DNA of 64,000 nucleotides, from assembly GCF_004766045.1 (NCBI RefSeq), contig NZ_SPQQ01000008.1, forward strand, positions 21,052 through 85,051, given 5' to 3'. The translations under genes and the position numbers were made by a program. Below are positions 50,534 to 58,802 of the stretch, piece by piece (within the stretch, counting starts at the first letter, position 1; each line of letters starts with the position of its first letter). This stretch comes from Desulfosporosinus fructosivorans. Lineage in GTDB: Bacteria > Bacillota > Desulfitobacteriia > Desulfitobacteriales > Desulfitobacteriaceae. A model generated the notes under the pieces. It did not search any database. It was not told the origin of the DNA and worked only from the letters and a program-made list of their open reading frames with translations.

Positions 50534-51240
50534 ATCTGCTTTGAGATATATATGCATTCTTAGCTATCGTTGGTGTCAAAGGGACATACTCCCAATGAGT
50601 TGTTCTAGGAGGAAAGGAAATACTTGAAGCCTTTGCCGGCTGAACCTTTTAAGATAAGTCAACAGAATTTGAAAGTAATTGAGTCTATGGAGATATTTCA
50701 TTTAAACTGAATTGGCAAGGTGAAATTGTAGCGATTTAACCCAGAACCAGAGTCTGAGATATCTTATGGATAATCGAACCCACTATCACCTAAGGTATAA
50801 TCTCTTTATTGTTGGTGATAGCAGCGAGGGTAAAAAAGAGTTTTCAGTTGCAATTCACCTCAAAAAAGCTATAATTAGGAATAGGTGGAAATTAAAAAGT
50901 CGCCGTGACCTGAAAGTGTTGACGCACTTCCAGGCACGAGCAGGTGAGCAAGCACCTACACGTAACAGTCCGGCTGTCCACGACGACATTTTTATTATAC
51001 AATGCTGCCCGTTTATGCACAAGCAAGGTGCCTGTGCTGCGGGTGAAGTGAGTGTAATGGGATGTCTGGCAGGGAGCAGACTGTGCGGCTTCACGCAGCA
51101 AGAGATCAGCCTATTCCTGACCCAGGCAGCGGAAAGGAACTGTTCGCGTACCGGTTATGCGGACCGCCTTTCTGTTCACAGCCGGATTGCTTCCGGTTGA
51201 TTGAGGTTAGGTGTTTAGGATTCAGCAAGTAACGAAGCAT
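50534..51240. other. 700-bp stretch of degenerate coding sequence
   Basis: No gene with a convincing start and family. An open frame at 50766-51200 has atypical composition. Near 51130-51230 another frame reads LFAYRLCGPPFCSQPDCFRLIE, which looks like a cysteine-containing gene tail. I interpret the stretch as decayed material. Confidence 0.4.
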
Positions 51241-51281
51241 AGCGCATGTGTAGGGTGAAAAAAACCTCGCATGCGCTTTTT
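51241..51281 (+). terminator. Terminator-like hairpin
   Basis: AGCGCATG (51241-51248) pairs with CATGCGCT (51270-51277), and TTTTTAATTT follows. It ends the degenerate stretch upstream. Confidence 0.6.
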
Positions 51282-51297
51282 AATTTCCCCTATAAAA

Positions 51298-51340
51298 GCA
51301 GACGGCAGGACCGGGTCATGACCCGGAGCCTTGCCGCTGC
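51298..51340 (+). repeat. GC-rich hairpin before the small gene at 51363
   Basis: An extended stem, with the core ACCGGGTCATGACCCGG (51312-51327), closed by GCAG/CGGCAGG and CCTTGCCG/CTGC. It lies 22 bp before the next start and could influence its expression. Confidence 0.55.
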
Positions 51341-51362
51341 TTGAAATAGGGGGGATATTAGG

Positions 51363-51530
51363 ATGCCGGATTATAAAATGATGTATTTTCAGCTTGCGGC
51401 TAAAGTTGCAGATGCCATGGATATCCTTTTAAAAGCACAGCAGGAGGGAGAAGCGGAATTCATAGATGGAGAGCCGTTTCCTGGGCTCAAAGTCATGACC
51501 ATTCGAGATGAAAACCGTGATTCTGAATAG
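51363..51530 (+). CDS. Small acidic protein, 55 residues
   Basis: MPDYKMMYFQLAAKVADAMDILLKAQQEGEAEFIDGEPFPGLKVMTIRDENRDSE. GGGGGGATATTAGG supplies a ribosome site. It resembles a family of very small clostridial proteins (xYKxMYFxLxxxVxDAxxxL...) often found on mobile elements. No function is known. Confidence 0.6.
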   Translation: MPDYKMMYFQLAAKVADAMDILLKAQQEGEAEFIDGEPFPGLKVMTIRDENRDSE

Positions 51531-51691
51531 GGAAAGAGGATTTGGACTGCCGGCCCAAGGATATTAGCCGGCAAGGAGGCCTTCAAACCCCATGGGAGTT
51601 CAGCTTATTTTCAGGAAGCAGCCCAAAAGTTTGAAGACTTACTAGAGGGTAAGATCCAGGTTAAATTTCTTGAAGAAGTTTAATAGGCAAG
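51531..51691. other. Gene-tail remnant
   Basis: A frame near 51590-51682 reads HGSSAYFQEAAQKFEDLLEGKIQVKFLEEV then stop. No start codon or family is recognised. Confidence 0.35.
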
Positions 51692-51793
51692 GATCTACTG
51701 AAGAAAGCTTAGATTTGTGGCTTAGTGTTATAGGGTGAAACGGAAGGTTTTTGTATTCCAGCTGATGTGTTGAAGATGGAATGGAAGAGAGTT
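51692..51793. repeat. Dispersed repeat A, copy 2
   Basis: Matches 34358-34459 with scattered changes. The following GAGTTTCAGTTGAGTGGATA also recurs near 32720, marking shared recombination junctions. Confidence 0.7.
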
Positions 51794-51815
51794 TCAGTTG
51801 AGTGGATAACTAATC

Positions 51816-51860
51816 AAGGGAGCGAAACTAAGGGTATCTTAGACTTCGGCTCCCTTTTTC
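51816..51860 (+). terminator. Terminator-like hairpin
   Basis: AAGGGAGCGAAACTAAG pairs imperfectly with CTTAGACTTCGGCTCCCTT and is followed by TTTC. No intact gene precedes it. Confidence 0.55.
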
Positions 51861-51937
51861 ACATAGAATTGTCTGAGCTGAGTGTTATGGTTTACGCAGA
51901 GTAAGCTAGGCAAGATAGGCTATCAAACTGAAAGTTA

Positions 51938-52275
51938 GTGCTAATAGGGCAAAATATAAAGAATATTGTAAAAAGGAACAGTTGTTGGCAGGGATTAACA
52001 GAATAATGAAGAATTTAGGCTATAGAAAGTGTTTGCAGTTATACGAGCTATTAGAAATAGGATGTCAGATTTATCGCTCACGGGTGACCCCACGTAATAA
52101 AAAAGTCAGAACTCAGCATGTCGAAGGAATACATAAAAAGAAAGCTGAAGCAGCGAACCAAATTGGCGCTAATAATTGCCCCAATGTGGCGGGGAGTTAC
52201 TCAAGAGAAAGGGTAATTATGGAGATTTAAGGGTGTAACAATTATCTGAAGTTTAGGTTTGCGATTACCAACTAG
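51938..52275 (+). pseudogene. Decayed nuclease-like gene tail, copy 2
   Basis: Homologous to 30016-30358. Reads LAGINRIMKNLGYRKCLQLYELLEIGCQIYRSRVTPRNKKVRTQHVEGIHKKKAEAANQIGANNCPN, then after small indels the finger end NYGDFKGCNNYPKCRFAITN. This is a topoisomerase-type C4 finger as found at the end of NERD/restriction-like nucleases. Lost cysteines and frameshifts indicate decay. Confidence 0.65.
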
Positions 52276-52700
52276 TACGATGAATCCGTATTTCGGTAAT
52301 AGTGGAATCGATAAAGTATAAGTTTTGATAATGTCTATAACTGGAAGCTGGGATATGATTAGCTAAGATATAGTTAGTAGGATAATGGGAAGCTCAATTT
52401 GCCAGCATAAATCTCTGCGTCCCCTTGTATTAAACTTTAATTCCACACCGATATAGCACTAGCACAAACTCCTCGTGCCGTGGTCAGGCAAAATGGTTGT
52501 AAGAAATATGTTTCCTCATTCAAGGGTATATCCCTTTTTTGATACAATACGCATTTGGATTTCGAAAGAAAATAGTATTGATTATAAATCACTTATTAAG
52601 CTACTGGCGGAAATTAGCCTATCTAACCAGTCAGACTCTTTAGGTAATTTCACTATGGAAATAAGAACAATATAAATCAGCATCTAGAATAATATTAGGC
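52276..52700. other. Intergenic with one copy of the recurring motif
   Basis: GTAGGATAATGGGAAG at 52377-52392 matches the cassette-type motif seen from 56 to 63 kb. Open frames here (for example 52475-52675) lack ribosome sites and known domains. Confidence 0.5.
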
Positions 52701-53303
52701 TTAGGTCATACAATTTATTGCGAAAAATTCTGTTTTGCCGATTCTCTTATAGCCGCATCCTTTGAGAACATTAAGCATAATTTTCTTCAAGCGCCCATCA
52801 TCATCTAACGAATTAACCCAACTATGTTTATCAACGGGTTCTTGTGGTTTTGGGCAAATAACCAAACAACGTGTATGTATATTTAGACTATATAGAAAAA
52901 TATTGTATATATTATTAAATATATATTTACCAATGCTTTTCCCTCGATATTGGGGATAGACATATAAAGTTTCGATGTAACAAATATAAGGAGATTCAAA
53001 TATCAAATTTTCGTCAGATTCTTGTTTATAAATCGAACTTTTTACTAAGCTCGATATTGCTCCTAATGCATCAGCACTATGTATATCTGCGATGTTAACT
53101 ATATTCTCATGTTCATTTAATATTTTATTTTCATCAAAAACAAGCCCATGAACTGTCGCAACACGACTTCCATTTTCACTTACACTAATAGATACATGAA
53201 AAGAATATTCATTCATTTCGTCAACGTAACTTGGAAACGCTTCTTTCAGATCCATACCAATACTTTTTTCCCTACTAGATGATACTTTGATGTCAATTTT
53301 CAT
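52701..53303 (-). CDS. GNAT-like N-acetyltransferase
   Basis: The 200-residue protein has the GNAT core ESPYICYIETLYVYPQYRGKSIGKYIFNNIYNIFL (about 100-135), with the acetyl-CoA loop QYRGKSIGK. An N-terminal half of less clear structure precedes it. ATG 53303 follows GGAGG on the minus strand; an in-frame start at 53336 has no site. A terminal GCGYKRIGKTEFF completes the usual last strand. The substrate is unknown. First in a set of minus-strand genes that runs from 55.4 to 52.7 kb. Confidence 0.75.
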   Translation of the reverse strand: MKIDIKVSSSREKSIGMDLKEAFPSYVDEMNEYSFHVSISVSENGSRVATVHGLVFDENKILNEHENIVNIADIHSADALGAISSLVKSSIYKQESDENLIFESPYICYIETLYVYPQYRGKSIGKYIFNNIYNIFLYSLNIHTRCLVICPKPQEPVDKHSWVNSLDDDGRLKKIMLNVLKGCGYKRIGKTEFFAINCMT

Positions 53304-53449
53304 TTTAAATCCTCCCAGGGCTATTAAACCAGCCACTATTGACTGGCCTCCATAAATTTGCTCTTAGCATTATGGCCTATATTCAATTATAAAGATTCTA
53401 AAAACCACTGAAATGTTGCGAGTTAATTTTTATACACTCATGGACAGCG

Positions 53450-53884
53450 TCAATCGACTTCGTCTATAAGGTTACAATCATCATCCATTTCATAATCTGA
53501 ATATAGATACTCAATAAAAGCCTCCACGGAACCTTTACCAATGGATATGGCGTTCAAAAATCCAAAGACGCCATATTCTTTATCATAAACCCTGCTAATA
53601 AGTTTTTCGGAATCCCAATGTTCCACAGCTTCAAATATACCTCTGAGACCTAATTCGCTTAATTTACCATTGTAATCGTTACGTAATTTCCATTTGATGC
53701 AAAGATAATTGATTACATCTTTTTCAGTTAGATATTTACTATTATCAAAATCATCATAAAACATAAGTTTAGGATAATTCATTCCTATTTCCTTAATTCT
53801 AGGTTCATAGGAATGAAATGTTTCGTTTATTCTAATTATCTCATCAATTAAAGTATCTAATTTGCTACCAGACTCCTTTTCCAC
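53450..53884 (-). CDS. Uncharacterised acidic protein, 144 residues
   Basis: A soluble, acidic, helix-rich protein (KLDTLIDEIIRINETFHSYEPRIKEIGMNYPKLMFYDDFDNSKYLTEKDVINYL...). The start is GTG 53884 with a good AGGAGG site. I recognise no family. It lies downstream of two membrane-protein genes on the same strand and may share their transcript. Confidence 0.65.
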   Translation of the reverse strand: MEKESGSKLDTLIDEIIRINETFHSYEPRIKEIGMNYPKLMFYDDFDNSKYLTEKDVINYLCIKWKLRNDYNGKLSELGLRGIFEAVEHWDSEKLISRVYDKEYGVFGFLNAISIGKGSVEAFIEYLYSDYEMDDDCNLIDEVD

Positions 53885-54023
53885 TAAAAAACCTCCTATG
53901 TCGTCATTTATATCAACCCATAATCCTTTGCTATACTGCTACAACAATCATATTTGCTCTCATAACCGTAATCAGTGCATATTGACATTAAATAATCTCC
54001 TTTGTATTGTATGACTTCGAAAT

Positions 54024-54545
54024 CTATCTTTGATTTATATTATCCGATATTAATCTTTCAATTTTATGTGGTTCATCACACTCATCATATTCTGCGTTAA
54101 AATCACATCTAGGACAATCAAATCTTAAACCCATTGAATATTCTATCAATGGAGTATCACACCTTGGACAATGAGGAGTCAAGTTAGAAATCCTCCAAGT
54201 ATCTTCTAATTTATTCCATCTGTAGTCCCAAGTCCATTTCCATCGTTTAAATTTATCTACTTTATAACCCAAGAAATCTGGTTTTACTACTTCTTGTTTA
54301 AAATTAACTACAAAATAAATAATTACAATCGTTATTATTATACCGACTATTACCCACCATACTTTAAGATTGAAATTCAAAGTGTAAATGATAAAATTCC
54401 AAACTCCCTTTATTACCAGCCAAATAGTGCTAAATATTGGTTTGCTTTTGATAAGATCATATCCTATTGTAAAAAGAACACTAAGTATTGAACACAATAT
54501 CGCACCTTTTGACCATTCCTCAGTGATCCAAGTTTTAGTTTTCAT
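54024..54545 (-). CDS. Membrane protein with C-terminal zinc ribbon
   Basis: Two to three hydrophobic segments occupy residues 10-80 (AILCSILSVLFTIGYDLI, FSTIWLVIKGVWNFIIYTL, VWWVIVGIIITIVIIYFVVNF). A basic Trp-rich linker follows, then a zinc ribbon CPRCDTPL...FDCPRCDFNAEY (about 128-150). The topology suggests a cytoplasmic sensor or nucleic-acid-binding head attached to the membrane. It is 12 bp downstream of the next membrane gene, so they form an operon. Function unknown. Confidence 0.7.
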   Translation of the reverse strand: MKTKTWITEEWSKGAILCSILSVLFTIGYDLIKSKPIFSTIWLVIKGVWNFIIYTLNFNLKVWWVIVGIIITIVIIYFVVNFKQEVVKPDFLGYKVDKFKRWKWTWDYRWNKLEDTWRISNLTPHCPRCDTPLIEYSMGLRFDCPRCDFNAEYDECDEPHKIERLISDNINQR

Positions 54546-54557
54546 TCTATTAAACCC

Positions 54558-55358
54558 TCAATTCTTAATATCGTAAACAAATCCTGACTTATATACTGGT
54601 AAGGTCTTATCTTTTGGTTGTCTCAACGGTACTTTGTACTTAAACAATTTGCTCAAGAACTCGTTCTGTAGGCCTACGAGTAAATCCCACATAATACATC
54701 CTATGTCTATGCACTTTTCCATAATCTTTTGCCGAACATCATCAACCTTTTGCAGAGTGGTTTCTTCAATAGGTTCTGAGTTCATTATATTTTGGGAAAT
54801 CTCATTAAAATATATAGCCGAAAACTCTTTTTGTAATTCCATAAGTTCTTTAAATTCATCTAATAACAAGTATCTGAAGCCCTTAAATTTGTTTAATATA
54901 ACTTCCTTTGATTCGAGTATAGAAATAATGGGGAAAAACGTTTTACTGTAAGTTTCCCATGTATCATTTAAAACATCATAGTTTTTACGGACATTTTCTT
55001 TACCCTGTTCAATATGCCTTTGTCGTATATCATTTAATATCATTGTTGAATTGTATGGATCAGATATTTCGCCTTTCACAATGGGGTTGTACTCCAGAGT
55101 TATATTATAATTTATGAGGAATGCAAAATTATTGCTTGTCATATTTGAAGACATATTATTAAAAGTCTTTACAGTATCAATAAGTATGTCAGCAGTCTTT
55201 ACCTGAAGGTCAATTTTAAGTCGCTGGTTCTCTCGCCATTTAGTTAGATTGTGAATAATAAATGCTGAAATAATAGCACCAAATAATACAGAGCCAATAC
55301 TTGCCCAATTAACAGCCATAAAAAAATCAATTACTGTTTGCGTTATTACCCCATTCAT
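54558..55358 (-). CDS. Single-pass membrane protein with long helical domain
   Basis: The 266-residue product has an N-terminal hydrophobic helix (NWASIGSVLFGAIISAFIIHNLTKW, about 17-41). A cytoplasmic helical domain of about 210 residues follows (ILIDTVKTFNNMSSN, FKELMELQKEFSAIYFNEISQNIM, KVDDVRQKIMEKCIDIGCIMWDLL). I recognise no family. GAAGG lies before the ATG. First gene of the minus-strand membrane cluster. Confidence 0.65.
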   Translation of the reverse strand: MNGVITQTVIDFFMAVNWASIGSVLFGAIISAFIIHNLTKWRENQRLKIDLQVKTADILIDTVKTFNNMSSNMTSNNFAFLINYNITLEYNPIVKGEISDPYNSTMILNDIRQRHIEQGKENVRKNYDVLNDTWETYSKTFFPIISILESKEVILNKFKGFRYLLLDEFKELMELQKEFSAIYFNEISQNIMNSEPIEETTLQKVDDVRQKIMEKCIDIGCIMWDLLVGLQNEFLSKLFKYKVPLRQPKDKTLPVYKSGFVYDIKN

Positions 55359-55626
55359 AAGAATAACCTTCTTCCGCCTTTTTGGACTTACATTCGAGTT
55401 TAATCATATCTTTCTCACCTCCTACTCCACACTACTATTAATTGAGCAAAGTTTGAGGTATTCGGTATAATGTGAGTTATTGTGACATTTTAAGAAGATT
55501 GGTTTAAACTATATATAATATTTTCCACTTAATGAAGGAAATCCCTCTATTTCGTCGAAGATTATTGGATAGAAATGGAGGAATATTTGTGGTAGATAAG
55601 GTTATTAAAGAATGAGACGAGACATC
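55359..55626. other. Leader region of the minus-strand cluster
   Basis: A/T-rich, with GAGGTGAGAAAG on the minus strand near 55410-55425. No gene or structured RNA recognised. Confidence 0.4.
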
Positions 55627-55855
55627 AATTTATCCACTGTTTTACCTCTAAGTGCCTCTTTTCATCCTCTACTTTGCGTCTGTTGGCGTAATTTTAGTTC
55701 CTCCCCTCAATTTGTCCTCAATTTATCCACCGTTTTACCCCTAACTGCCTCTTTCCATCCTCTAGTTTGCGTCTGTTGACGTAATTCAAGTTCCTCCCCT
55801 CTATTTATCTTTAATTTATCCACTCTTTTACCTCTAACTGCCTCTTTTCATGATG
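55627..55855. repeat. Tandem direct repeat, 93-bp unit, about 2.5 copies
   Basis: Units start at 55627, 55720 and 55813, each with AATTTATCCAC, then TTTTACC...CTAA.TGCCTCTTT.CAT. The first two are complete and about 90 percent identical; the third is about half. The period of 93 (31 codons) is exact between all three. Confidence 0.9.
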
Positions 55856-56222
55856 ATGGTGCGCAGCTGTACAGTAATTAAATCAAGACTGGATGCATGC
55901 GCTAACTGAGGTACGGGTGTTCCAATGTGGAGAAACCTGATTAGAAAATCGGATGGCAAGCGAGAAGTTTTAGACAACTTTCTTATCGTAATACAAAGCT
56001 TGGCACTACTAGAACGACTTGTTTGCTCAGTGCCCTGCTTTTCATTTAGCGCCATATTTTGGTTTAGAACCGATATTAAGTTCCGGTTATTGACACAACG
56101 TCCTCCCTTCGTTTTACTCGACGAAGAGAGGGCATTTATGTACGTGGGTTTGATAGAACTAATAATACAATTGTAGGATTATCCTGCGAAGATCGTTTAT
56201 ACTACCGAATGATTTACCCCGA
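55856..56222. other. Region with no convincing gene
   Basis: An open minus-strand frame (55834-56055) has no ribosome site and a mixed composition. It could be a decayed DNA-binding gene, but I cannot support it. Confidence 0.35.
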
Positions 56223-56281
56223 AATTAAGTTCATATGAGAGCTGCCATTGCACAAATGGCAGCTCTCATATGAACTTAATT
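56223..56281. repeat. 27-bp perfect inverted repeat
   Basis: 56223-56249 pairs exactly with 56255-56281 around a 5-nt loop. There is no T-tract, and no gene ends immediately beside it. It may be a terminator of a lost gene or the end of a small element. Confidence 0.8.
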
Positions 56282-56777
56282 ATCAGGACTCAGAAGGATA
56301 CTTATCCCAGTAAAATTGAGAGAATTGGCACATAAACAGAGTACACCTACACTCTCACTCTCTAATGTCCTATAATTGATTATCTCAACGTCGCATTATA
56401 GACATTGCACTTACCGTTGGTTCGCTAGACATTCGCCTCCTTTATTCAGACTTCTGCTAATTCTTAGTTTGTGCAGAAATCCATAGAATTGGGACATAAA
56501 CAAAGCCAGGACTTAAGGGTATTGGCTTTAATTTGTTGATTTGGAAGGAATGTACAGAGTAGATGTGGAATTTTAATATATAACTGGTTGTCGCCCCCCT
56601 CCTACTTAGATTGACGAGCAATATAAGTAGGAGTCCTTTTAATACAACGTACCATTCTGAATATGCTTTTAGGTATTCGTAGGAAAATGTGTCACAACTG
56701 AAGAATCGGTTATAAAAATATTAGCAGGATAATGTGATTAAGTTTACTTAAATTATCTTCGCCAAGGGGGTTCAAAT
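56282..56777. other. Gene-free stretch with several motif-like elements
   Basis: Partial matches to the recurring motif occur at 56318, 56482 (CATAGAATTGGGACAT), 56679 (GTAGGAAAATGTGTCA) and 56724 (GCAGGATAATGTGATT). No ORF is supported. It may be a row of emptied cassettes. Confidence 0.45.
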
Positions 56778-57506
56778 ATGAACGAGGCTGGTAAACGCTT
56801 GCTATTGGTTATGGTGTTAGGTATGTTGATGATATCAATCCTGCCTGCAAACGCCTTGGCAAATTCTGCGGAACCGCCATCATTGGTTATACTGATTAAC
56901 AATCCGCCAGATGACCTTTCAATTGTATTGGTATCCAATGAAAGTCAACCAGAAGCGATAGTTCGGCGGGTTGCATGGGAAGGATATTACGTTTTTTATT
57001 CGCGAGATATACAGGTCGGTGGCAAGTATACGTTCAAGGTTACCACAAATGGGGAGAGTTTTGAGTGTACGCTTGGTGCACCCTTACAGCGTTATAACAA
57101 CGTGGTTACCTTGAACGTATCCAATCAGGAGCTCACACCCGGGAAATATCCGTTTCGCTCGGTGCTCTTGGTGTCAATACGGTTACTGCTTACGCTTATA
57201 CTTGAAGGCATCATTTTCTGGCTCTTTAGGTTTAGACAAACGAGAAGTTGGCTTATTTTTCTTGCTATCAACCTTGTTACTCAGGGCATACTGAATGTTT
57301 TGTTGAATAGCGGAGGTTCGCTGATGCCAAGCTATTTGATTTTCAGTTTATTAGTTGGAGAGATTTTTGTATTTGCGGCAGAAATGATTGCGTTTCCCAT
57401 CTATATTAAGGAACATAAAAAGAGCCGTATCTTGATTTATGCTTTTATCGCAAATCTTATAAGCTTAATTGCCGGTGGTTATATTATCTCGGTTTTGCCG
57501 GTTTAG
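56778..57506 (+). CDS. Exported/multipass membrane protein, uncharacterised
   Basis: The 242-residue product has a signal peptide (RLLLVMVLGMLMISILPANALA). An extracytoplasmic beta domain of about 100 residues follows (PPSLVILINNPPDDLSIVLVSNES... YYVFYSRDIQVGGKYTFKVTTNGESFECTLG), then four to five membrane helices (about 132-240). AGGGGG lies nine bases before the ATG. I have seen similar proteins in clostridia, but no role is established. First gene of the plus-strand cassette-like array. Confidence 0.75.
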   Translation: MNEAGKRLLLVMVLGMLMISILPANALANSAEPPSLVILINNPPDDLSIVLVSNESQPEAIVRRVAWEGYYVFYSRDIQVGGKYTFKVTTNGESFECTLGAPLQRYNNVVTLNVSNQELTPGKYPFRSVLLVSIRLLLTLILEGIIFWLFRFRQTRSWLIFLAINLVTQGILNVLLNSGGSLMPSYLIFSLLVGEIFVFAAEMIAFPIYIKEHKKSRILIYAFIANLISLIAGGYIISVLPV

Positions 57507-57634
57507 TCATGATAACCGCAGTTTAAGCATTACTTTTAGTGCTTATAAAGTTATGTCGAAATCTTCTTATATTGAGTACTTAAATGATCGGAGGCTCAAG
57601 GGGCCGCCGTCCATGGCGGCCTCTGAATCTGGGG

Positions 57635-57727
57635 GCGTACGGCATTGGATAACAGAGGGTTTTGCGACATCGGAGAGAATATGAATGTAATAACCCGACG
57701 TTGCAAACCCTCGGAACGTTATAGCAG
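57635..57727 (+). repeat. attC-like hairpin element 1
   Basis: An imperfect palindrome bounded by ATAAC (57649-57653) and GTTAT (57718-57722). Inner arms AGAGGGTTTTGC and TTGCAAACCCT have unpaired bases on one side, and the core ACATCGGAGAG...AACCCGACG is shared with 58447-58530. A separate short GC hairpin precedes it at 57602-57622. Confidence 0.6.
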
Positions 57728-57792
57728 TTCGCCATCCTTGCTCACTAAGTCAGGGTTTGAAGGTATAAAACAATCACATGGAGGTGATCTAT

Positions 57793-58380
57793 TTGGATAA
57801 TGACAGCAAGATTATAAACATTAGTAGTCGAAGAAAAAAGCTCGATGATGATAATGACATGAATGGATTTGAAGATTGGGAAGATGACTATAATCTCATC
57901 AGTAAAGGGGATTACATAGGATTAAAAAGGCATAGACAAGAAGTTGCGAAGAGTCACTCTACCGATATCTATGCACAATGGCGTTTGGGAGAGGCATATA
58001 TTTTATGTAAAGAGTACGAAAAAGCAATTGATTATTTCACACCGTTGTATAGAAAAAATCCAGATTATGGTGATATCGAGTATTCAATTTTAGATGCCTT
58101 GTTTGCATTGGGGAAAAGTGAAAGAGACTTCAAATGGGTTTCAGTCCCAGAAGTTAAGAGATTGAACGATGAAGTTTCGGATTTTTGTTACGATTATCTA
58201 AAAGGTAAAAGGAAAGCAAGAAGTTTGGATGATGTATATTGTCAATTAATTGTTGAGGGATATCTAACCTTTAGTGAAGTAGAATTGTTGAATCATTTGA
58301 TTAAAGATGGAAGGTTTGAATTCCAAAATGATGGTGCTGTTCATAGCACTTTACTAAAAGTTCAAAGGAAAAGTAAATAG
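57793..58380 (+). CDS. TPR-like protein, cassette gene
   Basis: The 195-residue product has a TPR-like helix pair IYAQWRLGEAYILCKEYEKAIDYFTPLYRKNPDYGDIEYSILDALFALGKSE (about 58-110) and acidic/basic flanks. I place the start at TTG 57793 because GGAGGTGAT at 57780-57788 is an ideal ribosome site; the ATG at 57778 is inside that site. It is flanked on both sides by related hairpin elements, as a mobile gene cassette would be. Partner and function are unknown. Confidence 0.75.
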   Translation: MDNDSKIINISSRRKKLDDDNDMNGFEDWEDDYNLISKGDYIGLKRHRQEVAKSHSTDIYAQWRLGEAYILCKEYEKAIDYFTPLYRKNPDYGDIEYSILDALFALGKSERDFKWVSVPEVKRLNDEVSDFCYDYLKGKRKARSLDDVYCQLIVEGYLTFSEVELLNHLIKDGRFEFQNDGAVHSTLLKVQRKSK

Positions 58381-58446
58381 AAATTGTGAAGGTTAGGCAT
58401 CGGAGAGGACGCTCCGCCTTCCATGGACCGCTAGGTACAGCCCATT

Positions 58447-58530
58447 CGGTAACAGCGTATTTGCAGACATCGGAGAGACTAAAAATATAGTAACCCGACG
58501 CCGCAGACCCTCGTGACGTTATATGAATGA
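58447..58530 (+). repeat. attC-like hairpin element 2
   Basis: Bounded by GTAAC (58449-58453) and GTTAT (58518-58522), with TTTGCAGACATCGGAGAGAC... and ...TAACCCGACGCCGCAGACCCTCG aligned to element 1. The inner arms pair less well. It lies 67 bp after the TPR gene, so the two elements bracket that gene. Confidence 0.55.
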
Positions 58531-58612
58531 CTATCGTCAGGCTCGCATTGGTACTATAAAAGCACAAGCAAACGATCCGAATGACGGGTTGGATGCTTGT
58601 GCTTATTTAAAT

Positions 58613-58694
58613 ATAATAAGGGGAGAAATGGCCTGGCGTAGTTCGCATTGGATTTCGCATCCGTAGAATAATCAGTCAGCCATCCCCTTATTAT
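58613..58694 (+). ncRNA. Candidate bridge RNA segment of the IS110 element
   Basis: A perfect 12-bp outer stem (58613-58624 with 58683-58694) encloses ATGGC/GCCAT and internal loops, about 110 bp before the transposase start. IS110 elements of the IS621 type encode a bridge RNA in this position. One internal loop reads GCATCCGTAGAATAATCAG, similar to the recurring motif outside the element. Assignment is by position and fold only. Confidence 0.5.
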
Positions 58695-58802
58695 GTGCAT
58701 TCGATTAAGCAGGTTGAAACCGATGAGGCTTTCGTGTAACTAACCAATATGAATGGTAATAAGCGAGGATGGACGCCAACACAAATAATTAGGAGGAGTA
58801 GT

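Noticed and set aside
50766..51200. 144-codon open frame
   Set aside because: Atypical composition with no family or ribosome site; other frames give better gene-tail similarity, so it is treated as degenerate sequence.
52475..52675. 66-codon frame
   Set aside because: No ribosome site, no recognised domain, and it lies in a stretch with other remnants.
55627..55855. Possible CRISPR array
   Set aside because: The whole 93-bp unit repeats with no alternating unique spacers, and no cas genes are nearby.
55834..56055. Minus-strand frame resembling a DNA-binding or integrase tail
   Set aside because: Similarity is too weak to name, and no start signal is present.
57635..58530. Standard class of mobile integron
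   Set aside because: No integron integrase or attI is visible, and the GTTAT ends only partly fit the attC core consensus; kept as attC-like only.
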